64,000 nucleotides of DNA from Girardinichthys multiradiatus (Eukaryota > Chordata > Actinopteri > Cyprinodontiformes > Goodeidae), in contig NC_061806.1 in NCBI RefSeq assembly GCF_021462225.1, positions 1,488,001 to 1,552,000 of the forward strand, in the 5' to 3' direction. The translations under genes were made by a program, and so were the position numbers. This document shows, piece after piece, positions 12,770 through 23,101 of the stretch; position 1 is the first letter of the stretch, and each line of letters opens with the position of its first letter. The notes under the pieces were generated by a model. That model was not told the DNA's origin and searched no databases. It saw nothing but the letters and a program-made list of their open reading frames with translations.

Positions 12770-13693
12770 CACTGTCAAAAAAAAAGTCGCCACCAAAAAA
12801 AAAGGTCACACACACTAATGTTTTGTTGGACTGCCTTTAGCTTTGATTACGGCACGCATTCGCTGTAGCATTTTTTCAATAAGCTTCTGCAGTGTCACAA
12901 GATTTATTTCCACCCAGTGTTGTATTAATTTTTCACCAAGATCTTGCATTGATGATGGTAGAGTCTGACCGCTGCGCAAAGCCTTCTCCAGCGCATCCCA
13001 ATTAAGGTCTCAACTCTGTGGTGGCCAATCCATGTGTGAGAATGATGTCTCATGCTTCCTGAACCACTCTTTCACAATTTGAGCCCAATGAATCCTAGCA
13101 TTGTCATCTTGGAATATGCCCGTACCATCAGGGAAGAAAAAATCCATTGATGGAATGACCTGGTCATTCAGTATATTCAGGTAGTCAGCTGACCTCATTC
13201 TTTGAACACATACTGTTGCTAAACCCAGACCTGACCACCTGCAGCAACCCCAGATCATAGCACTGCCCCCCCAGGCTTGTACATTAGGCATTATGCATGA
13301 TGGGTGCATCACTTCACCTGCCTTCATCTTACCCTGATGCTCCCATCATTCTGGAACAGGGTAAATCTGGACTCATCAGACCACATGACCTTCTTCCATT
13401 GCTCCAGACTCCAATCTTTATGCTCCCTAGAAAATTAAAGCCATTTTTTCCGGTTAGCCTCACTGATAAGAGGTTTTCTTAAGGCTACACAGCTGTTCAG
13501 TTCCCATCCCTTGAGTTCCCTTCACATTGTGTGTGTGGAAATGCTCTTACTTTCACTATTAAACAGCCCGGAGTTCTACTGTTGTTTTACTTCGATTTGA
13601 TTTCACCAAATGTTTAAGTGATCGCTGATCACAATCATTCAGGATTTTTTTCCGGCCACATTTCTTCCTTGAAGACGATGAGTCTCCACTATA

Positions 13694-13893
13694 CAGGTCC
13701 TTCTCAAAATATTAGCATATTGTGATAAAGTTCATTATTTTCCATAATGTCATGATGAAAATTTAACATTCATATATTTTAGATTCATTGCACACTAACT
13801 GAAATATTTCAGGTCTTTTATTGTCTTAATACGGATGATTGTGGCATACAGTTCATGAAAACCCAAAATTCCTATCTCACAAAATTAGCATAT
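13694..13893. repeat. Left terminal inverted repeat (IR/DR type)
   Basis: This 200-bp arm matches the reverse complement of 15104-15303. A short motif occurs near both edges of the arm: AAAATATTAGCATATTG outside and CAAAATTAGCATAT inside. Two direct repeats within each inverted repeat is the layout known for Sleeping Beauty-type elements, where both copies bind transposase. Confidence 0.85.
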
Positions 13894-13970
13894 TTCATCC
13901 GACCAATAAAAGAAAAGTGTTTTTAATACAAAAAACGTCAACCTTCAAATAATCATGTACAGTTATGCAC

Positions 13971-14975
13971 TCAATACTTGGTCGGGAATCCTTTTGCAGA
14001 AATGACTGCTTCAATGCGGCGTGGCATGGAGGCAATCAGCCTGTGGCACTGCTGAGGTCTTATGGAGGCCCAGGATGCTTCGATAGCGGCCTTTAGCTCA
14101 TCCAGAGTGTTGGGTCTTGAGTCTCTCAACGTTCTCTTCACAATATCCCACAGATTCTCTATGGGGTTCAGGTCAGGAGAGTTGGCAGGCCAATTGAGCA
14201 CAGTGATACCATGGTCAGTAAACCATTTACCAGTGGTTTTGGCACTGTGAGCAGGTGCCAGGTCATGCTGAAAAATGAAATCTTCATCTCCATAAAGCTT
14301 TTCAGCAGATGGAAGCATGAAGTGCTCCAAAATGTCCTGATAGCTAGCTGCATTGACCCTGCCCTTGATAAAACACAGTGGACCAACACCAGCAGCTGAC
14401 ACGGCACCCCAGACCATCACTGACTGTGGGTACTTGACACTGGACTTCTGGCATTTTGGCATTTCCTTCTCCCCAGTCTTCCTCCAGACTCTGGCACCTT
14501 GATTTCCGAATGACATGCAGAATTTGCTTTCATCCGAAAAAAGTACTTTGGACCACTGAGCAACAGTCCAGTGCTGCTTCTCTGTAGCCCAGGTCAGGCT
14601 CTTCTGCCGCTGTTTCTGGTTCAAAAGTGGCTTGACCTGGGGAATGCGGCACCTGTAGCCCATTTCCTGCACACGCCTGTGCACGGTGGCTCTGGATGTT
14701 TCTACTCCAGACTCAGTCCACTGCTTCCGCAGGTCCCCCAAGGTCTGGAATCGGCCCTTCTCCACAATCTTCCTCAGTGTCCGGTCACCTCTTCTTGTTG
14801 TGCAGCGTTTTCTGCCACACTTTTTCCTTCCCACAGACTTCCCACTGAGGTGCCTTGATACAGCACTCTGGGAACAGCCTATTTGTTCAGAAATTTCTTT
14901 CTGTGTCTTACCCTCTTGCTTGAGGGTGTCAATAGTGGCCTTCTGGACAGCAGTCAGGTCGGCAGTCTTACCCAT
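13971..14975 (-). CDS. Tc1-like transposase, intact, 334 residues
   Basis: This enzyme would bind the element's ends, cut them and insert the element at TA. The frame is uninterrupted from the start codon (14973-14975) to the stop near 13971, and 334 residues is close to the usual 340 for the family. A paired-like DNA-binding region occupies about residues 1-110. It includes the helix-turn-helix QKEISEQIGCSQSAVSRHLS (residues 25-44) and a basic GRKKCGRKR stretch (49-57). The catalytic core has D148 in FSDES, D238 in FQHDLAPAH and E273 in NPIENLW, with 34 residues between the last two, so it is a DD34E enzyme. MVWGA at 187-191 fits the family's glycine-rich box. The protein ends in PTKY. The start is chosen because it is the first methionine and lies a normal distance inside the terminal repeat. 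The sequence makes activity plausible but does not prove it. Confidence 0.93.
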   Translation of the reverse strand: MGKTADLTAVQKATIDTLKQEGKTQKEISEQIGCSQSAVSRHLSGKSVGRKKCGRKRCTTRRGDRTLRKIVEKGRFQTLGDLRKQWTESGVETSRATVHRRVQEMGYRCRIPQVKPLLNQKQRQKSLTWATEKQHWTVAQWSKVLFSDESKFCMSFGNQGARVWRKTGEKEMPKCQKSSVKYPQSVMVWGAVSAAGVGPLCFIKGRVNAASYQDILEHFMLPSAEKLYGDEDFIFQHDLAPAHSAKTTGKWFTDHGITVLNWPANSPDLNPIENLWDIVKRTLRDSRPNTLDELKAAIEASWASIRPQQCHRLIASMPRRIEAVISAKGFPTKY

Positions 14976-15103
14976 GATTGGGGTTTTGAGTGATGAACCA
15001 GGCTGGGAGTTTTAAAGGCCTCAGGAATCTTTTGCAGGTGTTTAGAGTTAACTCGTTGATTCAGATGATTAGGTTCATAGCTCGTTTAGAGACCCTTTTA
15101 ATG

Positions 15104-15303
15104 ATATGCTAATTTTGTGAGATAGGAATTTTGGGTTTTCATGAGCTGTATGCCAAAATCATCCGTATTAAGACAATAAAAGACCTGAAATATTTCAGTT
15201 AGTGTGCAATGAATCTAAAATATATGAATGTTAAATTTTCATCATGACATTATGGAAAATAATGAACTTTATCACAATATGCTAATATTTTGAGAAGGAC
15301 CTG
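15104..15303. repeat. Right terminal inverted repeat (IR/DR type)
   Basis: Partner of 13694-13893, with the same outer and inner direct-repeat motifs in reverse orientation. The sequence between it and the transposase start (14976-15103) presumably holds the promoter; no clear TATA box was picked out. Confidence 0.85.
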
Positions 15304-15615
15304 TACTTCCAGTTTTTAATAATGCGTTGGACAGTTCTTAACCCAATTTTGGTAGTTTCTGCAAGCTCCTTAGATGTTTTCTCTGTTTGATGCATGCCAA
15401 TGATTTGACCCTTCTGAAACAGACTGACATCTTTTCCACGACCACTGGATGTGTCTCACAACATGGTTGTTTAAGAAATGAGAAGCAACTCATTGCACCA
15501 GTTGGGGTTAAATGACTTGTTGCCAGCTGAAACATAATCGCCCTTGCAGTAATTTATGTACCTATTTGCTTAGTTAAATCCAGTTGGTGACTTTTTTTTT
15601 TGGCCAGGCAGTGTA

Positions 15616-18600
15616 TATTGCTATGAAACCTGAGAGCAGTAACCATTTTCTGCTCCATTCCAAGCACATTTGTTTTAGGTTACATCATCAATGACGTACA
15701 TGCACAAAGCATTTGTCAGTATAAGCCTTTGCACTCAGAATGATTGTCACAGTGCACAGAAAGTGAAATATTTTTTATTTCTAACATGTTTGAAAAAATA
15801 TAAAAGCACAAGGCTTCCATGATCTTCATGATGTTTGTCAGAAAGATCAACAGCATGCTATGTGGTTTACATGAACACTGTGCTAAGTGCCTCCAGACTC
15901 CGGAATAATTGACTATTTTTTCATTTTTAATTGCTAGATTTTATGCTTCAATTAATTAGATGCAGAGTCATCTGAATAACAGAATAACAAGATCTTTGTC
16001 CAAATGACAAAATGTTTTGTTCCCTTCTACAGAGTCCTACACACCAGGCAGGAAACAATCGATGATGGAGAGCATGTCTCCTATAGAAGCTCTGTTGCGG
16101 TTCTGTAATTATTCCAACCAGCAGTCAGCAAGACCTGCACCCTCCCCTCCCCTCACCTCCCCTGACACCAAATTATAAGCTCCTTCATAAGGCAGTACAA
16201 GCTGATCATTAGGTGCTTAGAAGTGATCGTACAGACATACAGATCTGATATGCAGGCCTTTCAAGTCCCTGAGGAGGACTTTTATTCCGAGCAAAGATAA
16301 AGAATTATCAGGGCTGAGACTTTAGGTACCATATTAATAGCAGTGAGTGTGGAGGCTGGTGCCCACAGCCAACATGGCCATCTGGGCTGAGTTAGAAAGC
16401 AACTGGGACGCTGTAAAGGTTATACAGCCTCAGTGAGTGTGTGCACATCTCTCTGTGTGTATGGGCACCACCGTTGGCATGTACAGAAGCTCACGCATTT
16501 GTCTCCTGAGTGTTCAGCAAGGTATGAAAGTTTATGACGTAGTAATATCCACTATGGCCTATAGGCCCCAGTTCTGAGAGTATTCTAAAGCTGTTGATTT
16601 ATCACTCAGAGCAGACCATCTAAGGGCCCCACGTGGCAGCTCGACTTTATTTAACATTCACACAATATTCTCAAGTACCTGACAATATCTTAGAGGAGGC
16701 AGTAAACTGGCTGGGCCAGAGTACAAACAGATTGGAGTACTCCAAGATGTTGTGTCCTTTCAAGGTGAGGAATCAGGCATCTGGCCAGCAGTCAGCCCAC
16801 TGCTGGTACTTCAAGAAAATATATCATGAGCTGAATGTCTTCTCCTGCTCAGGTTGTCTGTGTCACCAGGGAGAATGCAGAGTCTGACATCCCATTAAAC
16901 TTTCATCACTTTAAGGTCAAGGTGGGTTTGGACTTGTTCTTATGACCCAGTGGAGTGTATCACAAAAAGCATAGTGAGAGTGGTCGATATATACCGTGTG
17001 GGTGGGGCCTCAAAAACTAGGAAATACAATGTATTAGAAAGAGAAATGGGCGGAGAGGATGATGGGTACAAGCAGCACTCAGGGCTAAAGCTTTAGTGAT
17101 TCTGTGTTCATTTTTCTACATAAATAGTAAGAAAAACATTTCCCTGTTTACCTCTTGATAAATATCCATTGAAAAGTATTAAAAACACAGAGAGTTTGAA
17201 TTTATGTTTAGAATAACTTTTTTTTATTCTAGGAAATCTCCATTTTATGGGATGTGAGATGTTTGTCCAACAGCCATGATATAAATACCTTATTGTGTTT
17301 CTATGATGCTAGAAGTGAATCCAAATGTAGAACAAAATTCCTCAAGTATTACCTTTCAGTAGAGTCCTCACTGATGATTGTAATGTGAAGCATTCAAAAG
17401 TGAAAGCCAGGGCATTCCCAGTCTTTTCCGAGGTTTTGGGTCTGCAAATGGATGTTGTAGGGAACGCATGGACATATTCACTGAACTGAATCATCTGAAC
17501 TGATAAGACGTAAAGGTTGATTTTATCGCCTCATTTGATTTTCCAGCCCACATCTCCATACCTCCATGTGAAACTAGAAAAAAATCCAGGGAAGGGAAAA
17601 AACACTTTCCACTTGTTCCAACTTCAACAATAACATACCAGTTATAGTGACAGTAGGTTGGACTACTTGTGGTAAAAATTCATAGTATTACCAAGCTTTT
17701 GCAAATATTCTTAAGAGTTCATGAACAGCATCTAATTTCCTTTGGATATGTATTTTCCAGCTGTTTTTAGGCATTCTGAGAGGAATGGTACGTTGACAAA
17801 ATTTTTATGGTTAGTATGAACATTTTAAAATTAAATTACCAATAAAACCACATTAAAAGGTTTTGAACACAGAATTTTAGTTAAGCAGGGATATTTCAAC
17901 CACCAAAGAGCCCCAAGTGTTGCTGGTGGTTTTTAGACTTCATCAGTGCACAAAGAAGGCCTTCTGAAGATGTTTTTGCTCTTTTGCTTGTGCAGAAGTA
18001 AATACCAACATGAGGACACCTCCACCACTAGCTACCTTTAGGCTAATGCGAAGTGAGGTAACTTTTAGCTAGATGTTTGCCATCCAGACTTTCTCGGACC
18101 CGACTGTCTCCTTAGACTCGACCAGAGTGTCAAAATATTACGAGCTATTTTGCCTAAAGCAGTTCGACAAGTTTCTCCTTTGTTAAAAGCATCAATTCAA
18201 CAGATGAATCATAATGATTTTGATCATTATTCTCAAGATGTTTTATTGTATGTGACTTAACTTTAACCTTTGAGAATACCCTTTACATATTTTTTAACAC
18301 ATTTCCCCAAATCCGTAATAATATTGATAACTGGCATTAGTTTGCTCAAAATAATCACGACCCTAAAATTTCATGGTGATATATGTCTAGTTTGGTCAAC
18401 ACCCATCAACCTTCATTAGTTAATCCTGTTTTAAAGCTACATTTAGCAAAGTATAAGGCAACATGCCTGTGAAACAGCCGACTGATGATGGCTACCTGAG
18501 CAGATAGTCTGACTATTTAAACAGTTTATACCAGTTTGTTATATTTTTGAAACTCTGTAAAGAGCTGTTGAATGGTTAAAAAATAAAAAGTAACAAATAT

Positions 18601-18735
18601 TTTACAGTGTACAATCTTGCCAACACATTACCATTTTTTATCCTAGTGCAATGGCAAAATTATGCTTTCCCGTAAACGTGTGCATTAAAAAGCACGTCTT
18701 CTTGTTCAATTTAAGTTCAGAATAAAACTCTAGGG
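15616..18735. other. Unique sequence, no gene seen
   Basis: No recognisable coding exon or named repeat. The interval around 16130-16330 (C-rich tract followed by balanced sequence) looks less degenerate than the rest, but its role cannot be judged. Confidence 0.5.
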
Positions 18736-19060
18736 TATGGAGGGCCAAAGAGGACAAAATTAAATAAATATATCATGAAATAAATAAATGTACCATGAAA
18801 TAAATAAATGTACCATGAAATAAATAAATGTATCATTAAATAATTTAATTGTACTATTTATTTATATAATACATTTGTAAACAACTAAAAATACCATTAA
18901 ATTACAAAACTCTATATTTACTTATTAAATAAATAGAGAATACAAAAATAATTATATGTGTTTTTAGGAGTTTACCAGATCGCCAATAGAGGGGTCGCCA
19001 GTCTCTGGTAGTGTTATTTTGGAGGTCACAGGATGAAATGTTTGGGAACCCCTGATCTAG
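18736..19060. repeat. AT-rich dispersed repeat with 20-bp tandem array
   Basis: The head ATGGAGGGCCAAAGAGGACA is followed by four 20-bp units of the form TAAATAAATGTACCATGAAA at 18761-18840, then looser AT-rich variants to about 18955. The same head with three changes, followed by similar 'accatgaaat / aaataaatg' text, occurs at 43744. The two therefore belong to one dispersed family. The right part (about 19020-19060, 'tttgggaacccctgatc') resembles the end of a hAT-type element. Confidence 0.55.
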
Positions 19061-20870
19061 AGGTATACTATCCACTATATATTATGACAATAAACTATAT
19101 AGTTCTGTAGCGCACTTTACAGGTGTCAGACCCATCAAACAGCAGGGTCAAAGGAGTCACGAGGACAAGACAACAAACACTTGCCACAAAGAAAGGAGCC
19201 TTGTAGTCCTGCAGAGCAGTCATGGAAGATAATGGTCATCAACTCCTTGTCTAGTTTAGTGTTTCTGCATGTATGGGGGAAGGAAAAAAGAAGCCTTGTG
19301 TGATAATCTGCTTGGGAAATTAGCAGAGGTGAAGGGGAGTTAGGCAACTGTCAATCATGCCAAAATCCCAGGCCGTATGAAGCTAACTTAAAGGTGCTCT
19401 GTCATCTTTGTATCCTCCTCCCCTTTCTCATCCTCAGCTTTTATTTATTTTATCAGCCATGCTTCTGTTTTGCTTCCATCTGACTGAGAACATTCTTACA
19501 AAACAAACACTGGCAAGGTCAACAGTAAGCAATGTGTGTGTCCACTCTACAAAGGGAGGCTTCACTTTGTATCTGTAAGTGAGCTTGAGATTCCATGGAG
19601 GGAAAGCAGGCATAAAGTTAAACTAATATTAGCCTGGTGATCTGGGGAATTACCATATACTTTTCTACTAAAGCATGTAATTGATATAGAGCCTGTCACC
19701 CCTGGTGGTCTACAGCTCCAAAAGTAATTCAGACAGATAATAAACCAAAAGACCTTTTAAATCCAAAATGGCAAATACATGCTTTTTTGGACGTAGTTCA
19801 GACATTTGTCTAGAATTTTGTGAAGTTTGACCAGCTGAGAGCACGAATTTTGGCCAACTATCCTGATTAAGTGCCACACCTGGCAACCTTTTCTAAAAAA
19901 TAATGGAATTCATCCATGAGAAGGATGCATTGTGCAGAACATATTTAAATAATACTTTTGAGATATCTTATTTTTCGTGTTATGCTATTCTGAATACAAA
20001 CCATGCATAAGCTTTTTTTCTGAAGCTAAGGTCCTCCACAATGTTCTAACCTCGTTTTCTTTTTTTTTGTTAATATAACTGACCTCTGTTCTTGCAATTT
20101 CTATCTTTTAATGAGATGCCAAAGATGGCACAGAGATCTAGTCTTGTCATACGTAGAGTTGCATGATTTTGACGTTTTCCAACACACTGTCCCACACTCT
20201 GTCAATCAGCTGTGTTTGAGACACCCACCCCCACCCTGACCTTTTCTAACAAAAGACAAAGTTTAATGTTTGAGAATTCTTCAGTTAGCAAATAAAGGAC
20301 ATGGGTTGGATACCAGAGAAATAACACCCATTGCTGTTTCAGAGGTGATAACAACCTTGGACACACTGACTAGAAGAGTTAGCGTGTCAGTAAAACAAAC
20401 AACCTATTGCATACAAGCTACAGAAGCAGGTGGCAAAAACAAGATTTACAGTGTTACTTTACAAAAACAATATTAACAGTTATTATTCTGTCAAATAAGC
20501 ATGTGTGTGTTGTTTATTCTGTAATTTTCTTGATCTTCTTCACCATTATGTGCATCTATTGGATGTTGGTAAGGGGAGCGTTGACAATAATTGAATCTGC
20601 ATAACTGACAACAAAAAAACCAATTAGGTTAAAATCAAAAATGTCTTTTAAACAGAGTCATTTGAGTGGTAGCTCAAATATATTAAAGAATTGTCTGTTT
20701 TCAAAACAGATGATTTACATTTTTATTCATTAGAACTTCCCTGAGTGCCATTATACTGTGAAGCCACAGTAGGCCAATGTCATACCTGCCCTCGTCAAGC
20801 AGGAACTGTTGTTGTGAACCAAGGCAATAAAATTGAAGCGGTCACTTAAGACTTAAACTGTACTAAACAT
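19061..20870. other. Unique sequence, no gene seen
   Basis: Only short overlapping open frames without domains are present (for example 19135-19347 minus and 20270-20604 plus). Confidence 0.5.
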
Positions 20871-21350
20871 GTCATGATGTAGGGTTGTTTGGTTTTTGGT
20901 TTCTGGTTTTTCCTTATGTTTTTCACTGTTCAAGTTTTGAATCATGTTTCTGTTTATTTTCCTGGTCATGCTTTTGTTTTGTTGTCTTGTTCATGTTTTG
21001 TCAAGTTTGGTTTTCAGATCTAGTTATGCTTTTGCTTCATGTTTTTCTAGTTTGTGTTCAAGAGTCTCTGTTTTGCTCCAGTCACGTTTTGTTCTTTTAA
21101 TTAAGTTTATTCAGTTCACCTGCACCATGTTGATCTGTCTCCTTGCTCCACCTGGTTTTCACGCCATATATTCACACCTGTTCTGTTAGTCTTCGCGGAA
21201 ACAACTTTCACTCTCATGCTCATGTCCAGCTCTCATGTCTAGTTCTTAAACCAAGTCTTGTTTTTTTTTTTATCTTGCCTGCCCGTTTGTTTTGTTCCTG
21301 CCTCCTGCTGAGTGTGAGTTTTTGTTATTAAACCTTTTTTTTTCACTTAC
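20871..21350 (+). repeat. T-rich repeat with LTR-like end signals
   Basis: The stretch is strikingly T-rich on the plus strand ('catgttttt', 'gtcaagtttgg' motifs) and closes with 'gttattaaacct' and a T run. This resembles the 3' parts of dispersed fish retroelements. A related layout ending in 'aataaacct' is seen at 26842-27590. The hydrophobic open frames here come from the T-rich composition. No terminal dinucleotides or target duplication could be fixed. Confidence 0.3.
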
Positions 21351-22348
21351 CATCACGCTGCCTGCTCGTCTGCATACAGCTAGCTCAAAATGCAGCATCA
21401 GAGTCTTTCTCTCTTCATTTTCAAAACAACAATTTCGTTTTGTATTTTCCCAGGCGTACACGCCACCCCTAGCAGAGGAGCGGCATCCTCGCCAGATCCT
21501 TATCCCTGCGGCATTCTTCTTTGACACAAGTGGTAATTAGCTATATGTGAAGAGGAAGGCAGAAAAACACCAGCTGCATGAGGACTGACGTGTTTACTTC
21601 ACAGGCGTTATTTGTATTTTCATTGCTGTTATTGAGGTTTTGGTTATTTGCTGCAGACACAGTATTTCCTCATCTGCTAGAAGAAATGGTGGGATGAGGG
21701 AATGCGGGAACAGCCTCTGATCACTGAGACAACCCCGCTGTGGCCCTGAAACATCTCTTAATAATCTCGATTTACCCCCAACAATTATCTGCAAATTTCA
21801 CACACAGCAGAGCAACAATTAGGAGAATTAGACCTGATCCTCTCCACATCAAAACTTTATTTTGAGCCTAGACACCCCTCCAAACCAAACCCTAAAGATT
21901 TTCTCACTCTACAGCTCATCAGAACAGAAATGGAAAGTGAAAAAAAATCCAAAGATGAAACTGGGATGGAACAAGAGTGATGAAAACTGAGGTGTTTGTC
22001 ATGCAACACGCTGCCACATCTTTGCGTGCTGAAGATAATTTACTTCAAAATGGAGCAGCAGGTGTGGAGATTTAGAGGCTACACGATTTCAGCATGAAGG
22101 GAGGCGACAGGGATTTTTGATGTGCTTCAGCCTGATGTTTCTGTAGAAACTACATTTATAAAAACACAAAATCCCAGATGATATCACACACATACACACA
22201 TTCTTGAACTGCCACACATGGATAACTAATACCGTTCGATGACACACGTGGACAGTTCCTGGCCATAAAAGGGGTTTGTTACACCTCAGCTTTCATCCGT
22301 GTTGAGGTGTGAAAATAGAAGCGCTGGCAAACAAATGCAGTCAATAAT
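21351..22348. other. Unique sequence, no gene seen
   Basis: No recognisable exon or named repeat. The part at 21590-21850 has balanced base composition and could be conserved non-coding sequence, but one sequence cannot show that. Confidence 0.45.
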
Positions 22349-22430
22349 TAGAATTAGAAATATCCTTTATTGTTCCAGTGGGGAAATTCAGGTGTATCAG
22401 TAGCAAAGTAAAAGGCAAATGGAAGCATGC
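22349..22430 (-). repeat. LINE 3' tail, minus orientation
   Basis: Read on the minus strand the end is GAATTTCCCCACTGGAACAA followed by 'taaaggatatttctaattc'. This is the common 3' terminus of fish CR1/L2-type LINEs and of SINEs that borrow their tails. The body of the element is not recognisable beyond it. Confidence 0.5.
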
Positions 22431-22887
22431 AGGTAGTAGGAAAGGGAAAAAAAATACTGTACGTGTTATTAAAGTACCAACTGATTAGGGTGACTACTCG
22501 AGGTGACTGAAAATGCATAAAATGTGCATGTATAATTATGCATGAAAACAACAACAAAGTATTCACCAAAAATAGAAAGACTGATGTAAACAACACATTT
22601 AGTTTCAGTTTGTTGGGAGCAGTGATGGTTGTGGTTCAAACACAGATTTACTGATACACGGATGTCATTCACTATTGTTGTGTCCAAATTCAGGGGCTGT
22701 TTGACCATCATTTGTTTCCATGACGCTTCTTATAGAAGCTCATTTGACTTGGTGATTGACATCCACCAAGCTCATGTAGCTGCACTGCTGCAGCTCAACA
22801 TGCCGTAAAGGAAGTTGAACCTGATGTGGAACGTAAATCAATGAATCTGTGTTTGATTAATCTGTGGTTATCCTCAAGGACCCGGAT

Positions 22888-23084
22888 GTGTGACACCAAA
22901 AACTGAATTTTGGAACTGAAAGTGAAAGTAATCAAACTGAATTTGTATTACGAAATATATTTTAAAAGCAAATTAATTCAGTTCCAAACTATTAAATTCA
23001 GTTTCAGTTTGGTTAAATTAATTTTCAAATTACACGAATACAGATTCAGTCTGAGCAATTTGAATTCAGTTTCTGATGGCACAC
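22888..23084. mobile_element. 197-bp MITE with 22-bp inverted ends
   Basis: The left arm GTGTGACACCAAAAACTGAA (22888) and the reverse complement of 23063-23084 agree at 19 of 22 positions. The interior repeats 'aactgaatt / aattcagtt' in both orientations, so most of the element could fold on itself. No coding potential. A target duplication is not evident. It ends 17 bp left of a Tc1-like element. Confidence 0.6.
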
Positions 23085-23101
23085 GTTTCTGCCCATATAT
23101 A

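Larger units (their letters stand above)
13694..15303 (-). mobile_element. Full-length young Tc1-like transposon
   Basis: A 1610-bp element bounded by CAGGTCCTTCTCAAAATATT and its reverse complement, with the TA target duplicated at 13692-13693 and 15304-15305. Each terminal repeat is 200 bp and almost identical to the other. It carries one intact transposase gene on the minus strand. It sits inside an older Tc1-like copy of another lineage. A truncated sister copy lies at 28366-29589 and an end fragment at 46432-46678. Intact ends, TA duplication and open reading frame together suggest recent transposition. Confidence 0.93.
13010..15540 (-). pseudogene. Transposase of the old Tc1-like element, interrupted
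   Basis: The N-terminal DNA-binding part lies right of the insert (about 15305-15400, minus) and includes KELAETTKIGLRTVQRIIKN, a helix-turn-helix sequence. Left of the insert the frame resumes with CGRKKILNDCDQRSLKHLVK (13560-13670), then loses frame and hits stops. It recovers at EQWKKVMWSDESRFTLF (about 13345-13400), the first catalytic D of the DDE core. The frame at 13010-13327 holds the second D in [11 protein letters not shown] and stops at PPQS, just before the region that would hold the final E. Besides the 1.6-kb insertion there are several frameshifts and stops, so the gene is dead. The family is clearly Tc1-like but is distinct from the inserted element. Confidence 0.75.
12770..15613 (-). 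mobile_element. Old Tc1-like element, split by a younger one
   Basis: The left end (CACTGTCAAAAAAAAAGTCG from 12770) and the right end (complement of the bases up to 15613, CACTGCCTGGCCAAAAAAAA) are degraded inverted repeats, and TA follows the right end at 15614-15615. The coding strand is minus. The element is interrupted between 13693 and 15306 by the younger Tc1-like element. Without that insert it is about 1.2 kb, the normal size of a Tc1 copy with short terminal repeats. The transposase pieces on the two sides are described separately. Confidence 0.75.

Noticed and set aside
14571..15015. Plus-strand frames of 95 and 109 residues opposite the Tc1-like transposase
   Set aside because: They are antisense shadows of the transposase gene. 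The same shadows appear opposite the sister copy at 28899-29301.
20885..21331. Cys/Phe-rich hydrophobic frames that look like membrane proteins
   Set aside because: They arise from a T-rich repeat; several frames are open at once for the same reason.
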